Shown in pieces: positions 18,735-28,443 of a stretch of DNA of 64,000 bases (the stretch's first letter is position 1; each line of letters opens with the position of its first letter). The notes beneath the pieces were generated by a model, which was not told the origin of the DNA, ran no database searches, and was given only the letters and a program-made list of their open reading frames with translations. This stretch comes from an uncultured Lachnospiraceae bacterium (GTDB taxonomy: Bacteria > Bacillota > Clostridia > Lachnospirales > Lachnospiraceae): contig CAJUSK010000005.1 in assembly GCA_910589075.1 (NCBI GenBank), forward strand, positions 174,546 through 238,545, in the 5' to 3' direction. The translations under genes and the position numbers were made by a program.

Positions 18735-20435
18735 TCAGGTATACGGGCAATACTGCTTCCGGATGGTTTCAGCAATTCTCAGGCCGTCCATGGCCGCCGA
18801 AAGAATGCCGCCTGCATAGCCGGCGCCCTCGCCGCAGGGATACACCCCTTTCAGGCTGCCCTGGTATGTTTCATCCCGCAAAATCCGCACGGGAGAAGAA
18901 GTCCTGCTCTCCACAGCGGAAATCAATGTATCCCCGTCTGCAAACCCTTTGATTTTATGGGAAAACTGTTCCATTCCTTCCAGAAAAGCCCGTGTCATTT
19001 CTTCCGGCAGCACATTCGTCAAATCAGCAAATACATATTGCCCCTTGATACAGGGCCGGAAAGGCTCACAGACCTGTTCAGAAGTCTGTCCGGAAACTTG
19101 TCTGACCTCTTTTGACTGATTGCAGGAAAAACTGCATATGTCTGTGGAATGCTCTGTCTTTGCCATGCGGACATTTTCTTTTGTCCGCGTGGCAAAGACA
19201 GTTCGGAAGTCCTCCAGTCTCTGCACCGGAATCTTCCCGCCTCCCGCCTGATAGGCCGCCTCTTCCAGCGTTCTCTGAAAGGCAATCCCTGCCAGGGGAT
19301 GATCTGACGGAAAGTCACTCTTTTTTACAGAGACGATAATGGCGCTGTTGGCATTCCTGCCTGCCCTGTCACTGTAGCTCATGCCGTTGACCGCCAGTCT
19401 GCCCTCTTCCGTGGAAGCATTGACCACCCAGCCGCCGGGACACATGCAAAAAGAATATACACCTCTGCCACTTGCTGTCTGTGCGGTCACTTTATAGGGC
19501 GCAGCGCCAGTCTGCGCCACATCTGCCATGCCATACTGGGAAAGATTGATGGCGCTCTGCCTGTGCTCCACCCGAAAACCCGCTGCAAATTCTTTGGACT
19601 CCATAGTCAGTCCCGTATCAAATAACATCTGAAAGGTGTCTCTGGCACTGTGCCCTGTAGCCAGCACCACAGTCTCACAGGGGATAGATTCCGTATCATT
19701 TATGATAACGTTCGTTATTTTACCTTTATCATGTAAAATACCTGTTACTTTGGCGTTAAATCGTACTGTGCCTCCCCAATCCTGTATCTCTTTGCGGATA
19801 TTTTTTATAATAGAAACCAGGGCATCTGTTCCGATATGGGGCTTGCTGTCATACAGAATGGATGGGTCTGCCCCGGCTTTTACAAACAGCCGCAGCACTT
19901 CCCGGTTACGGCCTGACGGATCTTTTACCAGTGTATTCAGCTTCCCGTCGGAAAAGGTTCCCGCTCCGCCTTCTCCAAACTGAACATTGGATAAAGGATT
20001 CAGCTCGCCGGTTTCCCAGAACCGGGCCACATCCTGTATGCGGGTATCCACATCCGTCCCCCGTTCCACCAGCAACGGACGATAGCCGTATTTTGCAAGC
20101 ATCAGGCCGCAGAAAAGCCCCGCAGGGCCCGTCCCCACAATCACCGGAGGATGCCCCGGCAATACGCTTCCACTTTCCGGAAAACGATAGCGGGACTCCT
20201 GTGCTATACATACACTCTTTCCGGCCCGCTTGAGTGTCTGCCGCTGATCTGTCATATGACAGTCGATTGTATAGTTGTAATACAGTTCCGGTTTCTTTCT
20301 GGCATCTATGGAACGTCTTCTGATTTCATAGGATAACAGGTCCTGTGGCTTGCAGCGCAACAGCCGGCATATTTTTTCTTCCAGCTCCCCGTCCGTATGC
20401 CCTATCCGCAATTTCAACTGTTGTATTCGTATCAT
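18735..20435 (-). CDS. FAD-dependent oxidoreductase, COG2509 type
   Basis: This 566-residue protein has an N-terminal domain of about 90 residues followed by a Rossmann FAD-binding motif VIVGTGPAGLFCGLMLAKYG, then GEGGAGTFSDGKLNT and a late GEGAGYAGGILSAAMDG, the usual features of the uncharacterised COG2509 dehydrogenases. Its start overlaps the end of the next upstream gene by four bases (ATGA). The reaction is unknown. Confidence 0.88.
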   Translation of the reverse strand: MIRIQQLKLRIGHTDGELEEKICRLLRCKPQDLLSYEIRRRSIDARKKPELYYNYTIDCHMTDQRQTLKRAGKSVCIAQESRYRFPESGSVLPGHPPVIVGTGPAGLFCGLMLAKYGYRPLLVERGTDVDTRIQDVARFWETGELNPLSNVQFGEGGAGTFSDGKLNTLVKDPSGRNREVLRLFVKAGADPSILYDSKPHIGTDALVSIIKNIRKEIQDWGGTVRFNAKVTGILHDKGKITNVIINDTESIPCETVVLATGHSARDTFQMLFDTGLTMESKEFAAGFRVEHRQSAINLSQYGMADVAQTGAAPYKVTAQTASGRGVYSFCMCPGGWVVNASTEEGRLAVNGMSYSDRAGRNANSAIIVSVKKSDFPSDHPLAGIAFQRTLEEAAYQAGGGKIPVQRLEDFRTVFATRTKENVRMAKTEHSTDICSFSCNQSKEVRQVSGQTSEQVCEPFRPCIKGQYVFADLTNVLPEEMTRAFLEGMEQFSHKIKGFADGDTLISAVESRTSSPVRILRDETYQGSLKGVYPCGEGAGYAGGILSAAMDGLRIAETIRKQYCPYT

Positions 20436-21706
20436 CTGATTTCCTCAAATCTGCCGCATGCCGGCTTTCTGCGGGAATCCGTCCTCTCCCGTCTGCCTGC
20501 CGCATCCCTCCCGGCGATGACGCCGGTAGCCCACGCCCACTGGAGATTGTATCCGCCGCATCTGCCGTCTGCATCCAGCAGTTCTCCCGTTACATACAGC
20601 CCTGGCTGTTTCCTTGCCTCCAGGGTGTTTGTAACTTCTGTCAGCCGTATACCCCCTCCACAGACCTGTGCCTGGGAAACGGGATTGGTCCCTGTCACTG
20701 TGACCGGAAAGCATTGCATCTGCTCCCCTGCCCTGAGCAGCCTCTCCTCTGAAATGCCGGACAGAGCCTCTCCCGGAGAAATATGGCTGTTTTTTAAAAT
20801 AACATTTGCTATTTTCTTATGTACCGTTCCTGTAAACAACTGTTCTGCCGTCTGAAAGCCTGCATACCGCATTCTTTCCCTGAGCATCTCTTTCCATTCC
20901 TGGGCCTCTGTGTCCGGCAGAAAATCCAAAATGGCCCTGCTCTTTTTTCCCCGCACCAGAGCCCTGGCTGCATGTCTGCTGAGCTGAAAAACAGGGATAC
21001 CGGAAATGCCATACTCCGTTAATTGCAGTTCGCCCCGCTCCTGCCAGACGTTTCCCTCTGCTTCCAGTGTAACTTTTGCCTGACAGCGGACACCTGCCAA
21101 CGCTTTAAAACAGCTCTCCTGGCAGCGCAGTTGAACCAGCGCCGGAAAAAAAGGAATGCCCGCAAGGCCCAATCCTTTTGCCAGCTCCAGCCCGTTTTCT
21201 GTGTCCGATGATTTCAGTCCGGCCCGGCTGCCACAGGCAAGGATTATTTTATCAAAGGTATGGGAAGATTGTCCACCTTCTTTTTTCGTATGGATTCGGA
21301 ATTCCCCGCCGCTTCGCTCCGCTCTCACAACCCGGTGTCCGGTTTCACATCGTACCCCATACAATGCAAACCGCAGCACATCCAGTACCGCACTGGCCTG
21401 TTCGCACAGGGGATACAGCCCGCCGTTTTTCTCCCGTGTCATAAGCCCCAGTCCATGAAAAAAATCCAGTGTATCCTCCGTGCCCCACTGTTCCAGGATT
21501 GTCTGTATCCGATGGGGTGTCTCGCTGTGATAACAGTCTGCCGTCAGATGCCGGTTGGACAGGTTGCATTTGCCGTTGCCCGTTGCCAGCAGTTTCTTTC
21601 CCACCCGCTCATTCTTTTCAAAGAGGGTGACATCCGCCCCCAGAGATGACGCTGTAATTGCGGCGGCCATACCCGATGCGCCGCCGCCGATAATGCCAAT
21701 TTTCAT
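20432..21706 (-). CDS. HI0933/YhiN-family flavoprotein
   Basis: The 424-residue flavoprotein begins MKIGIIGGGASGMAAAITAS, a classic FAD-binding fold, with LLATGNGKCNLSN a few residues later, the signature of the HI0933/YhiN (BaiN-like) family. The C-terminal GYNLQWAWATGVIAG closes the FAD site. The ATG at 21706 has GGGAG upstream and is preferred over an earlier in-frame ATG inside the bofC-like gene. The physiological substrate is not known. Confidence 0.9.
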   Translation of the reverse strand: MKIGIIGGGASGMAAAITASSLGADVTLFEKNERVGKKLLATGNGKCNLSNRHLTADCYHSETPHRIQTILEQWGTEDTLDFFHGLGLMTREKNGGLYPLCEQASAVLDVLRFALYGVRCETGHRVVRAERSGGEFRIHTKKEGGQSSHTFDKIILACGSRAGLKSSDTENGLELAKGLGLAGIPFFPALVQLRCQESCFKALAGVRCQAKVTLEAEGNVWQERGELQLTEYGISGIPVFQLSRHAARALVRGKKSRAILDFLPDTEAQEWKEMLRERMRYAGFQTAEQLFTGTVHKKIANVILKNSHISPGEALSGISEERLLRAGEQMQCFPVTVTGTNPVSQAQVCGGGIRLTEVTNTLEARKQPGLYVTGELLDADGRCGGYNLQWAWATGVIAGRDAAGRRERTDSRRKPACGRFEEIR

Positions 21707-21722
21707 ATATGCTCCCTTTTGC

Positions 21723-22388
21723 CTAACTGGAATAGGATTCCAGGAAATGATACAGGGTACTCTCACCGCTGATCAGTTTCCGCTGGATAATTTCTTCCTG
21801 CATCCCTTCCGGCAGATTTTCCACGCGGATATCCGTATACAGATATACCGTCTGCATATCTTCCCGGTATACGGTAATATAATGGTTCTCTGCCACCAGA
21901 TAAAAGATTTCCTCTGCCGGGGTCTCTATCATCTGATAATTTTTCCGAATTTTGACCCTCTCCCCGGAAAAAACAAGTACCTCCACGGAAATGAGGCCTC
22001 TCTGCTGTTCTTCCAGCGGCGGGGACATTTCATAGGAGGACATGGCGTCCACAAACCCTGCCCGGTCCATTCCGATGTATTTGCCTGGGATTTCCTCCTC
22101 ATGCTCCGCCGTCGTGTCTGTATTCCGGTCATACTCTTCAATCAGAAACAGAGTATCACAGGTTACCACATCCCCTGTCCGGCTGCCCGTCGGCAGACTG
22201 CCGGGTTCATCTCCCGTTTCCAGAGTAAATTCTTCGCTTTCAATCTCTTCCGTATAGGGACGAAACTCCTTTACTTCTTCCCTGTTGGGATAAAACCATT
22301 TCAGATATACAGAATTGGCATAGGCTCCTGCCGTAAATATCAGAAGGCCCGCGACACAAAATAAGCTGATTCTACCGATAAATTTCAT
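21723..22388 (-). CDS. BofC-like membrane-anchored protein
   Basis: The 221-residue protein has one N-terminal hydrophobic helix and an acidic linker. Its last 70 residues (FYLVAENHYITVYRED to ESTLYHFLESYSS) resemble the C-terminal domain of BofC, which in Bacillus controls sigma-K activation across the spore septum. Overall similarity is confined to that end. It lies upstream of two flavoprotein genes and downstream of a SpoVB-like gene, a setting consistent with sporulation. Confidence 0.6.
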   Translation of the reverse strand: MKFIGRISLFCVAGLLIFTAGAYANSVYLKWFYPNREEVKEFRPYTEEIESEEFTLETGDEPGSLPTGSRTGDVVTCDTLFLIEEYDRNTDTTAEHEEEIPGKYIGMDRAGFVDAMSSYEMSPPLEEQQRGLISVEVLVFSGERVKIRKNYQMIETPAEEIFYLVAENHYITVYREDMQTVYLYTDIRVENLPEGMQEEIIQRKLISGESTLYHFLESYSS

Positions 22389-22457
22389 GACATACTCCTT
22401 TTATCATAGTATCAGCTTAAATTTTTCTTTTATGCACAATCATGAAAAGTTCATTCT

Positions 22458-24113
22458 CTACAACATCCGCAGTGCCTTCCCCACCGCCAGGATCCATGTA
22501 CCCCCGGGCGCCAGGCGCAGTTCCCTTTCCGTAACGCCCCTGAGCAGCAAAAGGGCCAGTATATAAATCATCATACCTACGGCTGCCAGTATGGCCAGCA
22601 GCACCCCGGCAGGCAGCACTTCTGTCAGCACCCTGGCCAGCAAATATAAAATGCCGCCCATGATGGCAGAGGCAATCAGCGGCGCCAGCATGCTGCGGAG
22701 CAGACTGCCCCGGAAGCCGCATCGCTTCTTTGCCGCGGAACCGATAAACAAAAGCAACAGGAAACTGTAGAGAATATCTCCATACAAAACGCCGGACAGA
22801 TCAAGTTCCAAAATCTGTATCATAACATAGATGGCACCCAGATGCAGTGCAAAGGCGCCAATTCCTCCAAGGAGCACCGGCATGACATATCCCATTCCGA
22901 AAAGCATCTCTGCCAGCAGCCAGGCTGCGGAAAAGAAAACAGCCGTTATAAAGCCTGTTAAAAGCAGTTGTGAGACAACTTTTGTATCCTGACCGGAAAA
23001 ACAGGTGTTCAGAATAGGTACACCCAGTGTTCCAACCATAACAGCCAATGGAGTCACAATCACCATGGCAGCTTTCAGGGCAGCCTGTGTGAAATCCCGC
23101 AGACCGGCCTGATTTTCCCGGCGGCAAAGGATATGCACCCGTTCGCGGACTGCAAATCCCATGACCGTTGCCAGTAATACCGGCACCATGGTCAGTACCT
23201 TGTATTTTCCGTCATACATTCCCCATTGCAGGGTAATCGTCCCCTGCCCCATACGGTCTTCCATCAGAAGCCGGAAACAGATCTGCTGCACTACCACATA
23301 TCCCTTCGTCAGGATTCCATACAGAATCAATGGGAAAAGCGCTATAAAAAACGCTGCAATCACCTGGGCGCCACTCTCTTTCCTGCCCGTGCCTTTCCCC
23401 TTCCGTTTCTTATAATAACCGTGAGACAACAGATAGATACCCAGCAAAAACAGAAATGCCAGCAGGGAACCCGCCGATATGCCGCCTGCAAATCCCATCA
23501 CGGCATAGGATCTGGAAAAGGATTCATTCTGTAGCAATGCACCTACCATAATCCCATAGCCCTCCTGGATATGGGCCAGCAGGATACCGCCGGATACTGC
23601 GCCGACCTGTTCCAGAATAAAAGAAAGCATCACCGGGAAACCGGCCCCGCTCCCCAGGAAAAAGCCCCTCAGCACACTGCTTAATGACATAAACAGCAAT
23701 GCAGGAGACAACACCCTGATGGGCAGCACGGCAAGAGGCTCAGGCAGGATATGGGCCGCTATATAATCACTTCCCAGAAACAACAGTGCCGAAAGAGCCA
23801 GTCCCACAATGGCGGCATATAAAAAAGCGATCTTTATTACCATGCCTGCGCCCTGATTCTGCCCCCGTTTCAGCCTGGATTTCAACAATCCCGACACAGC
23901 CACAGGAACTGCGTAGGCCGAAACCAGCCAGAACACGAAAAATCCCCCGTAGGCTGCGGCATAGATTCCATTGCCTTCATCCCCCCACAGGACAGTCAGG
24001 GGAATACGGCAAAAGAGAACACAGGCGTTCACAAGCAGAGACGTCACTGCCATAACGCCTCCCTGTACAATCAGATTCGCCTGTTTTCTGCTGCTTCTGC
24101 GTTTGTCTGCCAT
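22458..24113 (-). CDS. SpoVB/MurJ-type flippase, polysaccharide biosynthesis family
   Basis: The 551-residue protein has about 14 predicted membrane helices and belongs to the MOP exporter superfamily (SpoVB/Wzx/MurJ). The N-terminal SRKQANLIVQGGVMAVTSLL and the internal SALFLGS..PL pattern fit SpoVB homologues, which affect spore cortex formation in Bacillus. The substrate, presumably a lipid-linked precursor, is inferred from family. No sequence problem is seen. Confidence 0.82.
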   Translation of the reverse strand: MADKRRSSRKQANLIVQGGVMAVTSLLVNACVLFCRIPLTVLWGDEGNGIYAAAYGGFFVFWLVSAYAVPVAVSGLLKSRLKRGQNQGAGMVIKIAFLYAAIVGLALSALLFLGSDYIAAHILPEPLAVLPIRVLSPALLFMSLSSVLRGFFLGSGAGFPVMLSFILEQVGAVSGGILLAHIQEGYGIMVGALLQNESFSRSYAVMGFAGGISAGSLLAFLFLLGIYLLSHGYYKKRKGKGTGRKESGAQVIAAFFIALFPLILYGILTKGYVVVQQICFRLLMEDRMGQGTITLQWGMYDGKYKVLTMVPVLLATVMGFAVRERVHILCRRENQAGLRDFTQAALKAAMVIVTPLAVMVGTLGVPILNTCFSGQDTKVVSQLLLTGFITAVFFSAAWLLAEMLFGMGYVMPVLLGGIGAFALHLGAIYVMIQILELDLSGVLYGDILYSFLLLLFIGSAAKKRCGFRGSLLRSMLAPLIASAIMGGILYLLARVLTEVLPAGVLLAILAAVGMMIYILALLLLRGVTERELRLAPGGTWILAVGKALRML

Positions 24114-24128
24114 AAAAGTATCGTATCC

Positions 24129-24635
24129 CTATCTGTAATCTCTTGTAATGCCTATATTGCGAAGCGCTGTAATCTGCTTCTTCTTCATAACGGAGGCCTC
24201 TTCCGGCTCCATATGGTCATATCCACATAAGTGTAGCATACTATGGGCCACAAGGAAAGCAAATTCCCGTTTTTCGGAGTGTCCGTAAGCGTCCGCCTGT
24301 TCCCTGATCTTGTCCACGGAGATAATAATATCTCCCAACATCAGTTCCTTTGTCTCCGGATCAAAGCAGGAGATCCTGTCTTTTTCTGCCGCCTGGAAAT
24401 CCGAGGGTGTCTCAAAATCCACATTGGGAAAAGACAGCACATCCGTCGGCCGGTCGATGTCCCGATACTCCCGGTTATAGCGGCGGATTCCCTCATTATC
24501 CGTCAGCAGCACATTCACATGTGTTTCAAAGGGACAGTTTTCGCTGGTCAGAATTTCCCTGGCAAGGGTTTCCACGATCTCTTCTATATGGAAGGGAAAT
24601 TCTGCTTCCGTTTCATTTTCGATATAAAAACTCAT
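24129..24635 (-). CDS. ybeY: Endoribonuclease YbeY (internal start within the fusion frame)
   Basis: YbeY matures rRNA ends and takes part in ribosome quality control. The 168 residues from MSFYIENE to the stop equal a complete stand-alone YbeY, including RPTDVLSFPN and the three-histidine zinc site HSMLHLCGYDH. The ATG at 24635 is preceded by GGGAG with 7-8 bases spacing, so a free YbeY can be made from the same message. Whether the cell makes the free form, the fusion or both cannot be read from sequence. Confidence 0.8.
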   Translation of the reverse strand: MSFYIENETEAEFPFHIEEIVETLAREILTSENCPFETHVNVLLTDNEGIRRYNREYRDIDRPTDVLSFPNVDFETPSDFQAAEKDRISCFDPETKELMLGDIIISVDKIREQADAYGHSEKREFAFLVAHSMLHLCGYDHMEPEEASVMKKKQITALRNIGITRDYR

Positions 24636-25697
24636 ATTATTTCTCCCTGATTCCTCTTTGCCGTCCATTACGGAAAGTTCCCGTACCGTTACACAGCGGT
24701 GTGGGATAGGTGGTGCTTCCTTTGCGGAGGTATCGTCCTCTGCCGGCTCCTGTGTATCTTCTTCCTCTTCTGCCTGCTCCAGTCTCCGGTCCATTTCTTC
24801 CATCAGAATGGTTTCCACATCCACCGGTGAAACATCGTCAGCCTTTGGCGCCGCGTCTTCTTCATCCGCTGCGACATCTTCCGGTTCCACGCCCTCTTTA
24901 TCCGCTGCGGCATCTTCCGGTTTCACGCCCTCTTTATCCATTGCGGCATCTTCCGGTTCCACACCCTCTTCATCCGCTGCGGCGTCTCCTGGTTCTGTTG
25001 TACCTTTGGAGACACCCCCATCCTTTCGTATATCTCTGCGCAGAATAAAGCCATAACACCCTGTCACAATCAGAAGCAGCAGCGCCGTAATAAAGAGGTT
25101 GATGCCAGGCAGTACGGCCATCTCCCAGGAAAAAGGCGCCTCGCCATACAGTACTGCGCCGGCCATCTGTGCCGTAAACAGATACAGCAGTGTAACGGTC
25201 AGGGGAATGCCGGGCCGAAAGCCTTTCCCCGGATGCCGGAACAGTAAAATAGCCGCGCCGCCACAGAGAAAATACAGAAAAAACACCAGCAGGGTATTTT
25301 CCGTAAGGAAAACCGCATACATAACAACCGTGCCATACGCAAATATGCCGAGAAACAGATTACTGCTCAGGGAAAGGGCCAGTGCAAAGGGAACCAGCGG
25401 CCACGCCTGTACAGGAAAAAACGGCAGCAGGCTGCCAAGGCATATTCCTGCGGTATAGCACAATACAAATCTTGCAGGATGCAGTGTATTGTGATCGTCC
25501 AGTGTCCCATCTTCTCCACAGCGAAGCCAGGAAAAAACAAGACACATCGTGCCGATGCCAAGCATTACCGTATTGCGGATCAACGCATTCTCCGGTATCC
25601 CATAGTAATAGCTGGCGCCCACCGATATAAGTCCCGGCAGCAGGACCAGCAGGAAGGCATGTACAATTTTATTCACTGGTTTCATAGTATTTCCCAT
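24129..25697 (-). CDS. Membrane protein fused to YbeY rRNA endonuclease
   Basis: One uninterrupted frame of about 522 residues joins two parts. The first has some six to seven hydrophobic segments (about residues 5-215), then an acidic, repetitive linker with 12-residue units of the type GVEPEDAAADKE. The second, about 168 residues, is YbeY with the zinc motif HSMLHLCGYDH. Many clostridia have separate genes here, often a membrane HD-domain protein followed by ybeY; the HD domain is absent. I start at the ATG 8 bases after phoH (25697); the ATG at 25685 is an alternative. No stop separates the parts, but a good internal start exists. Confidence 0.75.
   Translation of the reverse strand: MGNTMKPVNKIVHAFLLVLLPGLISVGASYYYGIPENALIRNTVMLGIGTMCLVFSWLRCGEDGTLDDHNTLHPARFVLCYTAGICLGSLLPFFPVQAWPLVPFALALSLSSNLFLGIFAYGTVVMYAVFLTENTLLVFFLYFLCGGAAILLFRHPGKGFRPGIPLTVTLLYLFTAQMAGAVLYGEAPFSWEMAVLPGINLFITALLLLIVTGCYGFILRRDIRKDGGVSKGTTEPGDAAADEEGVEPEDAAMDKEGVKPEDAAADKEGVEPEDVAADEEDAAPKADDVSPVDVETILMEEMDRRLEQAEEEEDTQEPAEDDTSAKEAPPIPHRCVTVRELSVMDGKEESGRNNMSFYIENETEAEFPFHIEEIVETLAREILTSENCPFETHVNVLLTDNEGIRRYNREYRDIDRPTDVLSFPNVDFETPSDFQAAEKDRISCFDPETKELMLGDIIISVDKIREQADAYGHSEKREFAFLVAHSMLHLCGYDHMEPEEASVMKKKQITALRNIGITRDYR
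24868..24998. repeat. 36-bp coding tandem repeat in the membrane-YbeY linker
   Basis: Three to four copies of a 36-base unit encode 12-residue acidic blocks (GVEPEDAAMDKE, GVKPEDAAADKE, GVEPEDVAADEE). The unit length preserves frame, so copy number could vary between strains without breaking the fusion. Confidence 0.8.
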
Positions 25698-25704
25698 CTT
25701 TGCC

Positions 25705-26730
25705 TTATCTTTGGCGCTCCTTTTCTCCTCTGTACCGGCCCCGCTTTGGCGCCGGGCGTCTGGGCCGGTCTGCTGTTTTCGCTTCATACACTTCATAGGC
25801 TTTGACAATTTTCTGTACAAGCGGATGGCGCACTACATCCCGGCTGGTCAGTTCACAGAAAGCAATATCCTCCACACGGCCGAGAACCCTGAGCGCCACA
25901 TCCAGGCCGGACTGCGCGTCGGGAGACAAATCTTTTTGGGAAGCGTCTCCTGTCACAATGACTTTAGAGCCAAAACCGATACGGGTGAGAAACATTTTCA
26001 TCTGGGCTGGCGTCGTGTTCTGTGCTTCATCCAATATGATATACGCATTGTCCAGTGTGCGGCCCCGCATATAAGCAAGGGGCGCCACTTCAATCAACCC
26101 TTTTTCCATATTTTTAGCAAAACTCTCCGCGCCCATAATCTGGTAAAGGGCATCATACAGAGGACGCAGATAGGGATCTACCTTACTCTGCAGATCACCC
26201 GGCAGAAAGCCCAGCTTTTCTCCTGCTTCAATGGCCGGGCGTGTTAAAATAATGCGCCCCACTTCATCATTTTTAAAAGCGGTGATGGCCATGGCCATGG
26301 CCAGATATGTCTTGCCCGTTCCGGCGGGCCCCAGGCCAAAGGTAATCATATGTCTGCGGATGGCGTCCACATACTGTTTCTGTCCCAGGGTTTTTGGTTT
26401 GACCGGTTTGCCGTTTACAGTATGGCAGATCATTTCCCCATCCATCTCCAGAAGTGCATCCTCCCGGTGTTCATAACTCATTTCCAGCGTATAATCCACA
26501 TTCTGCTGCTGTATTGTATTTCCCCGCATGGACAGTGCCACCAGATTTTCCAGTACTTTGCCTGCCTGCCGCACCGCTTTCTCTTTTCCTGTAATCTTAA
26601 TGCCTTCGTCACGGTTCACAATCGTCACGGAAAGCTCTTTCTCTATTTTTCTCACATAAGAGTCATATTCCCCGAACACATTTCTGATATGTTCTGCCGG
26701 AACCGACATTCTGAACGTAAATTCATCCAT
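25705..26730 (-). CDS. phoH: PhoH-family ATPase
   Basis: The 341-residue protein has an N-terminal KH-like region and the PhoH P-loop ATPase with GPAGTGKTYLAMAMAI (about residue 137) and the Walker B YIILDEAQNTTPAQMK. PhoH proteins are linked to RNA metabolism and normally sit next to ybeY, as here. It overlaps neither neighbour: 3 bases separate it from yqfD. Confidence 0.94.
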   Translation of the reverse strand: MDEFTFRMSVPAEHIRNVFGEYDSYVRKIEKELSVTIVNRDEGIKITGKEKAVRQAGKVLENLVALSMRGNTIQQQNVDYTLEMSYEHREDALLEMDGEMICHTVNGKPVKPKTLGQKQYVDAIRRHMITFGLGPAGTGKTYLAMAMAITAFKNDEVGRIILTRPAIEAGEKLGFLPGDLQSKVDPYLRPLYDALYQIMGAESFAKNMEKGLIEVAPLAYMRGRTLDNAYIILDEAQNTTPAQMKMFLTRIGFGSKVIVTGDASQKDLSPDAQSGLDVALRVLGRVEDIAFCELTSRDVVRHPLVQKIVKAYEVYEAKTADRPRRPAPKRGRYRGEKERQR

Positions 26731-26733
26731 CTG

Positions 26734-27975
26734 TTATTGCTCCTCTGTTACCTGTAACCCATCATCTGCAGGAAGGCTTTCGGTTTTTGTGCTGACAAGG
26801 GTCCCTGTCTTCTCCACAACCGTAAAATCAGCCCGCAATATATATTGTTTGGAGTCCTTTCCTATTTTAACATCTTTTTGAAGAATTTGTACCCCCTTTT
26901 CCTCTAAAGTTTGTATAATCCGGTCCAATTTTTCCTGACAGATGCTTTTTGCCTGTTCCTGTGTATAGGTTTTCTCAGTCAATGTATACTCCCGATAGCA
27001 ATACCTGCCAAAGGTTATGGGAAGATAAAAATCTTTTAAAGCCTCTATCCGGTTCTCACTCACCACACAATCGCTTTTGAAAAAAGCCGGTTCTTTCAGG
27101 GAAATGCAAAATTCCCGATCCCCCAGGCGGAAATAGGGTATCGTTTCTTCATTCCCTGTATAGACTTTGCTCTGGTAACGGATGGGAAGTTTTTCCTCAT
27201 AGCGGTAACTGCATTGCAGATAAATATCCGCATCCGCTTTACAGAACAGATATTCTTTTACTGCCGCATCTTCCCCATACACAGGCACCGCGCCGCTGAC
27301 CAGCGTCTCTCCGGCCTCCACTTCATCTTCTATTTTTACCATTGGCACACCGCTTCTTGTGACCATACCCACGATCCTGCCGCCTTTGGTCGCCTCCAGA
27401 TCCATCCCTGCCGTTTCCGGCTCTTCCGTCTTTGGGATTTCTTTACTGTTTTCCTTAATCTGGATAACCAGCCTGGTCCCGTCCAATCTGGCAGAAGTCC
27501 ATGTAACGACATCAAATTCACGCCGTATGGCTTTTTCCAGCGCTTCAATGTCCAGATCCTTTTTCCGGCTGCCGCAGACGATCCCGTCCTCTTCCAGAAA
27601 ATCCATCAGCACATCCGTTGTCAGCCTGGTATTCCCTGTAATCTCAATGGCCCAGATATAATGGGACATACCATGGAGGAACAGCAGGCATCCCAAAAGC
27701 CCCACAATAAACATACTCCTCTTTTTCATATGGGGAACAAAAAAGGGCAGTCCATATCTGCGCAGAATGGCTACCCTTGTCTTTGTCTTTCCGGTAATGG
27801 GTTTCAGTTCCCGAAACCCCCGGATGCTGATGCACATTGTATAGTATGTGCCATGTCTTTCAATGTCCCACAAAAGTATGTCCCGGTTGCCGCACAGATT
27901 CATAAACCGCTCCGGCGAATAGCCCCATACTTTGATTCTCAGATAGCCACGCAGAAAATGAATGAGTTTTTCCAT
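26734..27975 (-). CDS. yqfD: Sporulation protein YqfD
   Basis: YqfD is a conserved membrane protein of spore-forming Firmicutes expressed in the mother cell. Here it has 413 residues, opening LIHFLRGYLRIKVWGYSPERFMN in family style, with one membrane helix at about 90-110 and a long extracytoplasmic part. It is followed by phoH and preceded by yqfC, the usual order. Confidence 0.92.
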   Translation of the reverse strand: MEKLIHFLRGYLRIKVWGYSPERFMNLCGNRDILLWDIERHGTYYTMCISIRGFRELKPITGKTKTRVAILRRYGLPFFVPHMKKRSMFIVGLLGCLLFLHGMSHYIWAIEITGNTRLTTDVLMDFLEEDGIVCGSRKKDLDIEALEKAIRREFDVVTWTSARLDGTRLVIQIKENSKEIPKTEEPETAGMDLEATKGGRIVGMVTRSGVPMVKIEDEVEAGETLVSGAVPVYGEDAAVKEYLFCKADADIYLQCSYRYEEKLPIRYQSKVYTGNEETIPYFRLGDREFCISLKEPAFFKSDCVVSENRIEALKDFYLPITFGRYCYREYTLTEKTYTQEQAKSICQEKLDRIIQTLEEKGVQILQKDVKIGKDSKQYILRADFTVVEKTGTLVSTKTESLPADDGLQVTEEQ

Positions 27976-27987
27976 TGCCGCCTCCCG

Positions 27988-28302
27988 TCATTCATACCTT
28001 ACACATTCGATGCATCCGCTGATCTTCATATCTTCATTGGTATAGTAGTCAATGGACAGACATTTCCCGGAAATGCAGATCTGGCAGGTCTTGCCCTGCA
28101 ACAGCACAAAGGTATCGCTGTATTCAATAATCCCCTTGTAATTTTCTATCCAGGCTTCACGGTTCCCTGTCAATGTGACAATAGAAGCTCCCAAAAGCAA
28201 ATCTTTTGGGAGCTTCAAAGAATCTACGACCTGTTCTTTCCTGGAAACCGTCTCTTCCGCCCCGGCCCTTTGGACCCTGTTCTTTTTATTCCGCTTATAC
28301 AT
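27988..28302 (-). CDS. yqfC: Sporulation protein YqfC
   Basis: The 104-residue protein matches the YqfC family in LKLPKDLLLGASIVTLTG and IENYKGIIEYSD. The first 25 residues are basic and may not all be translated: the ATG lacks a ribosome site. A sigma-E-like pair, GCATAATT (28330-28337) and CATATATT (28308-28315), lies so close to the ATG that the real start could be downstream. In Bacillus yqfCD is sigma-E dependent. Confidence 0.85.
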   Translation of the reverse strand: MYKRNKKNRVQRAGAEETVSRKEQVVDSLKLPKDLLLGASIVTLTGNREAWIENYKGIIEYSDTFVLLQGKTCQICISGKCLSIDYYTNEDMKISGCIECVRYE

Positions 28303-28443
28303 ACAACAATATATGTGGGGCGGGGCGGTAATTATGCCTGTATTTCAGAAGGCGTCCTTTAATCACCGGAAAAGACCCGGGCTGCCCGGCTGAGCAAACG
28401 CCTGTTTACTGCCTGGCTCTGATTTGTGTCATCTTCCGGAGGA

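Noticed and set aside
24129..25697. Treating the membrane-YbeY fusion as a sequencing frameshift
   Set aside because: The joint is in frame over a long acidic linker with periodic repeats and needs no indel; without raw reads an error cannot be excluded but is not suggested.
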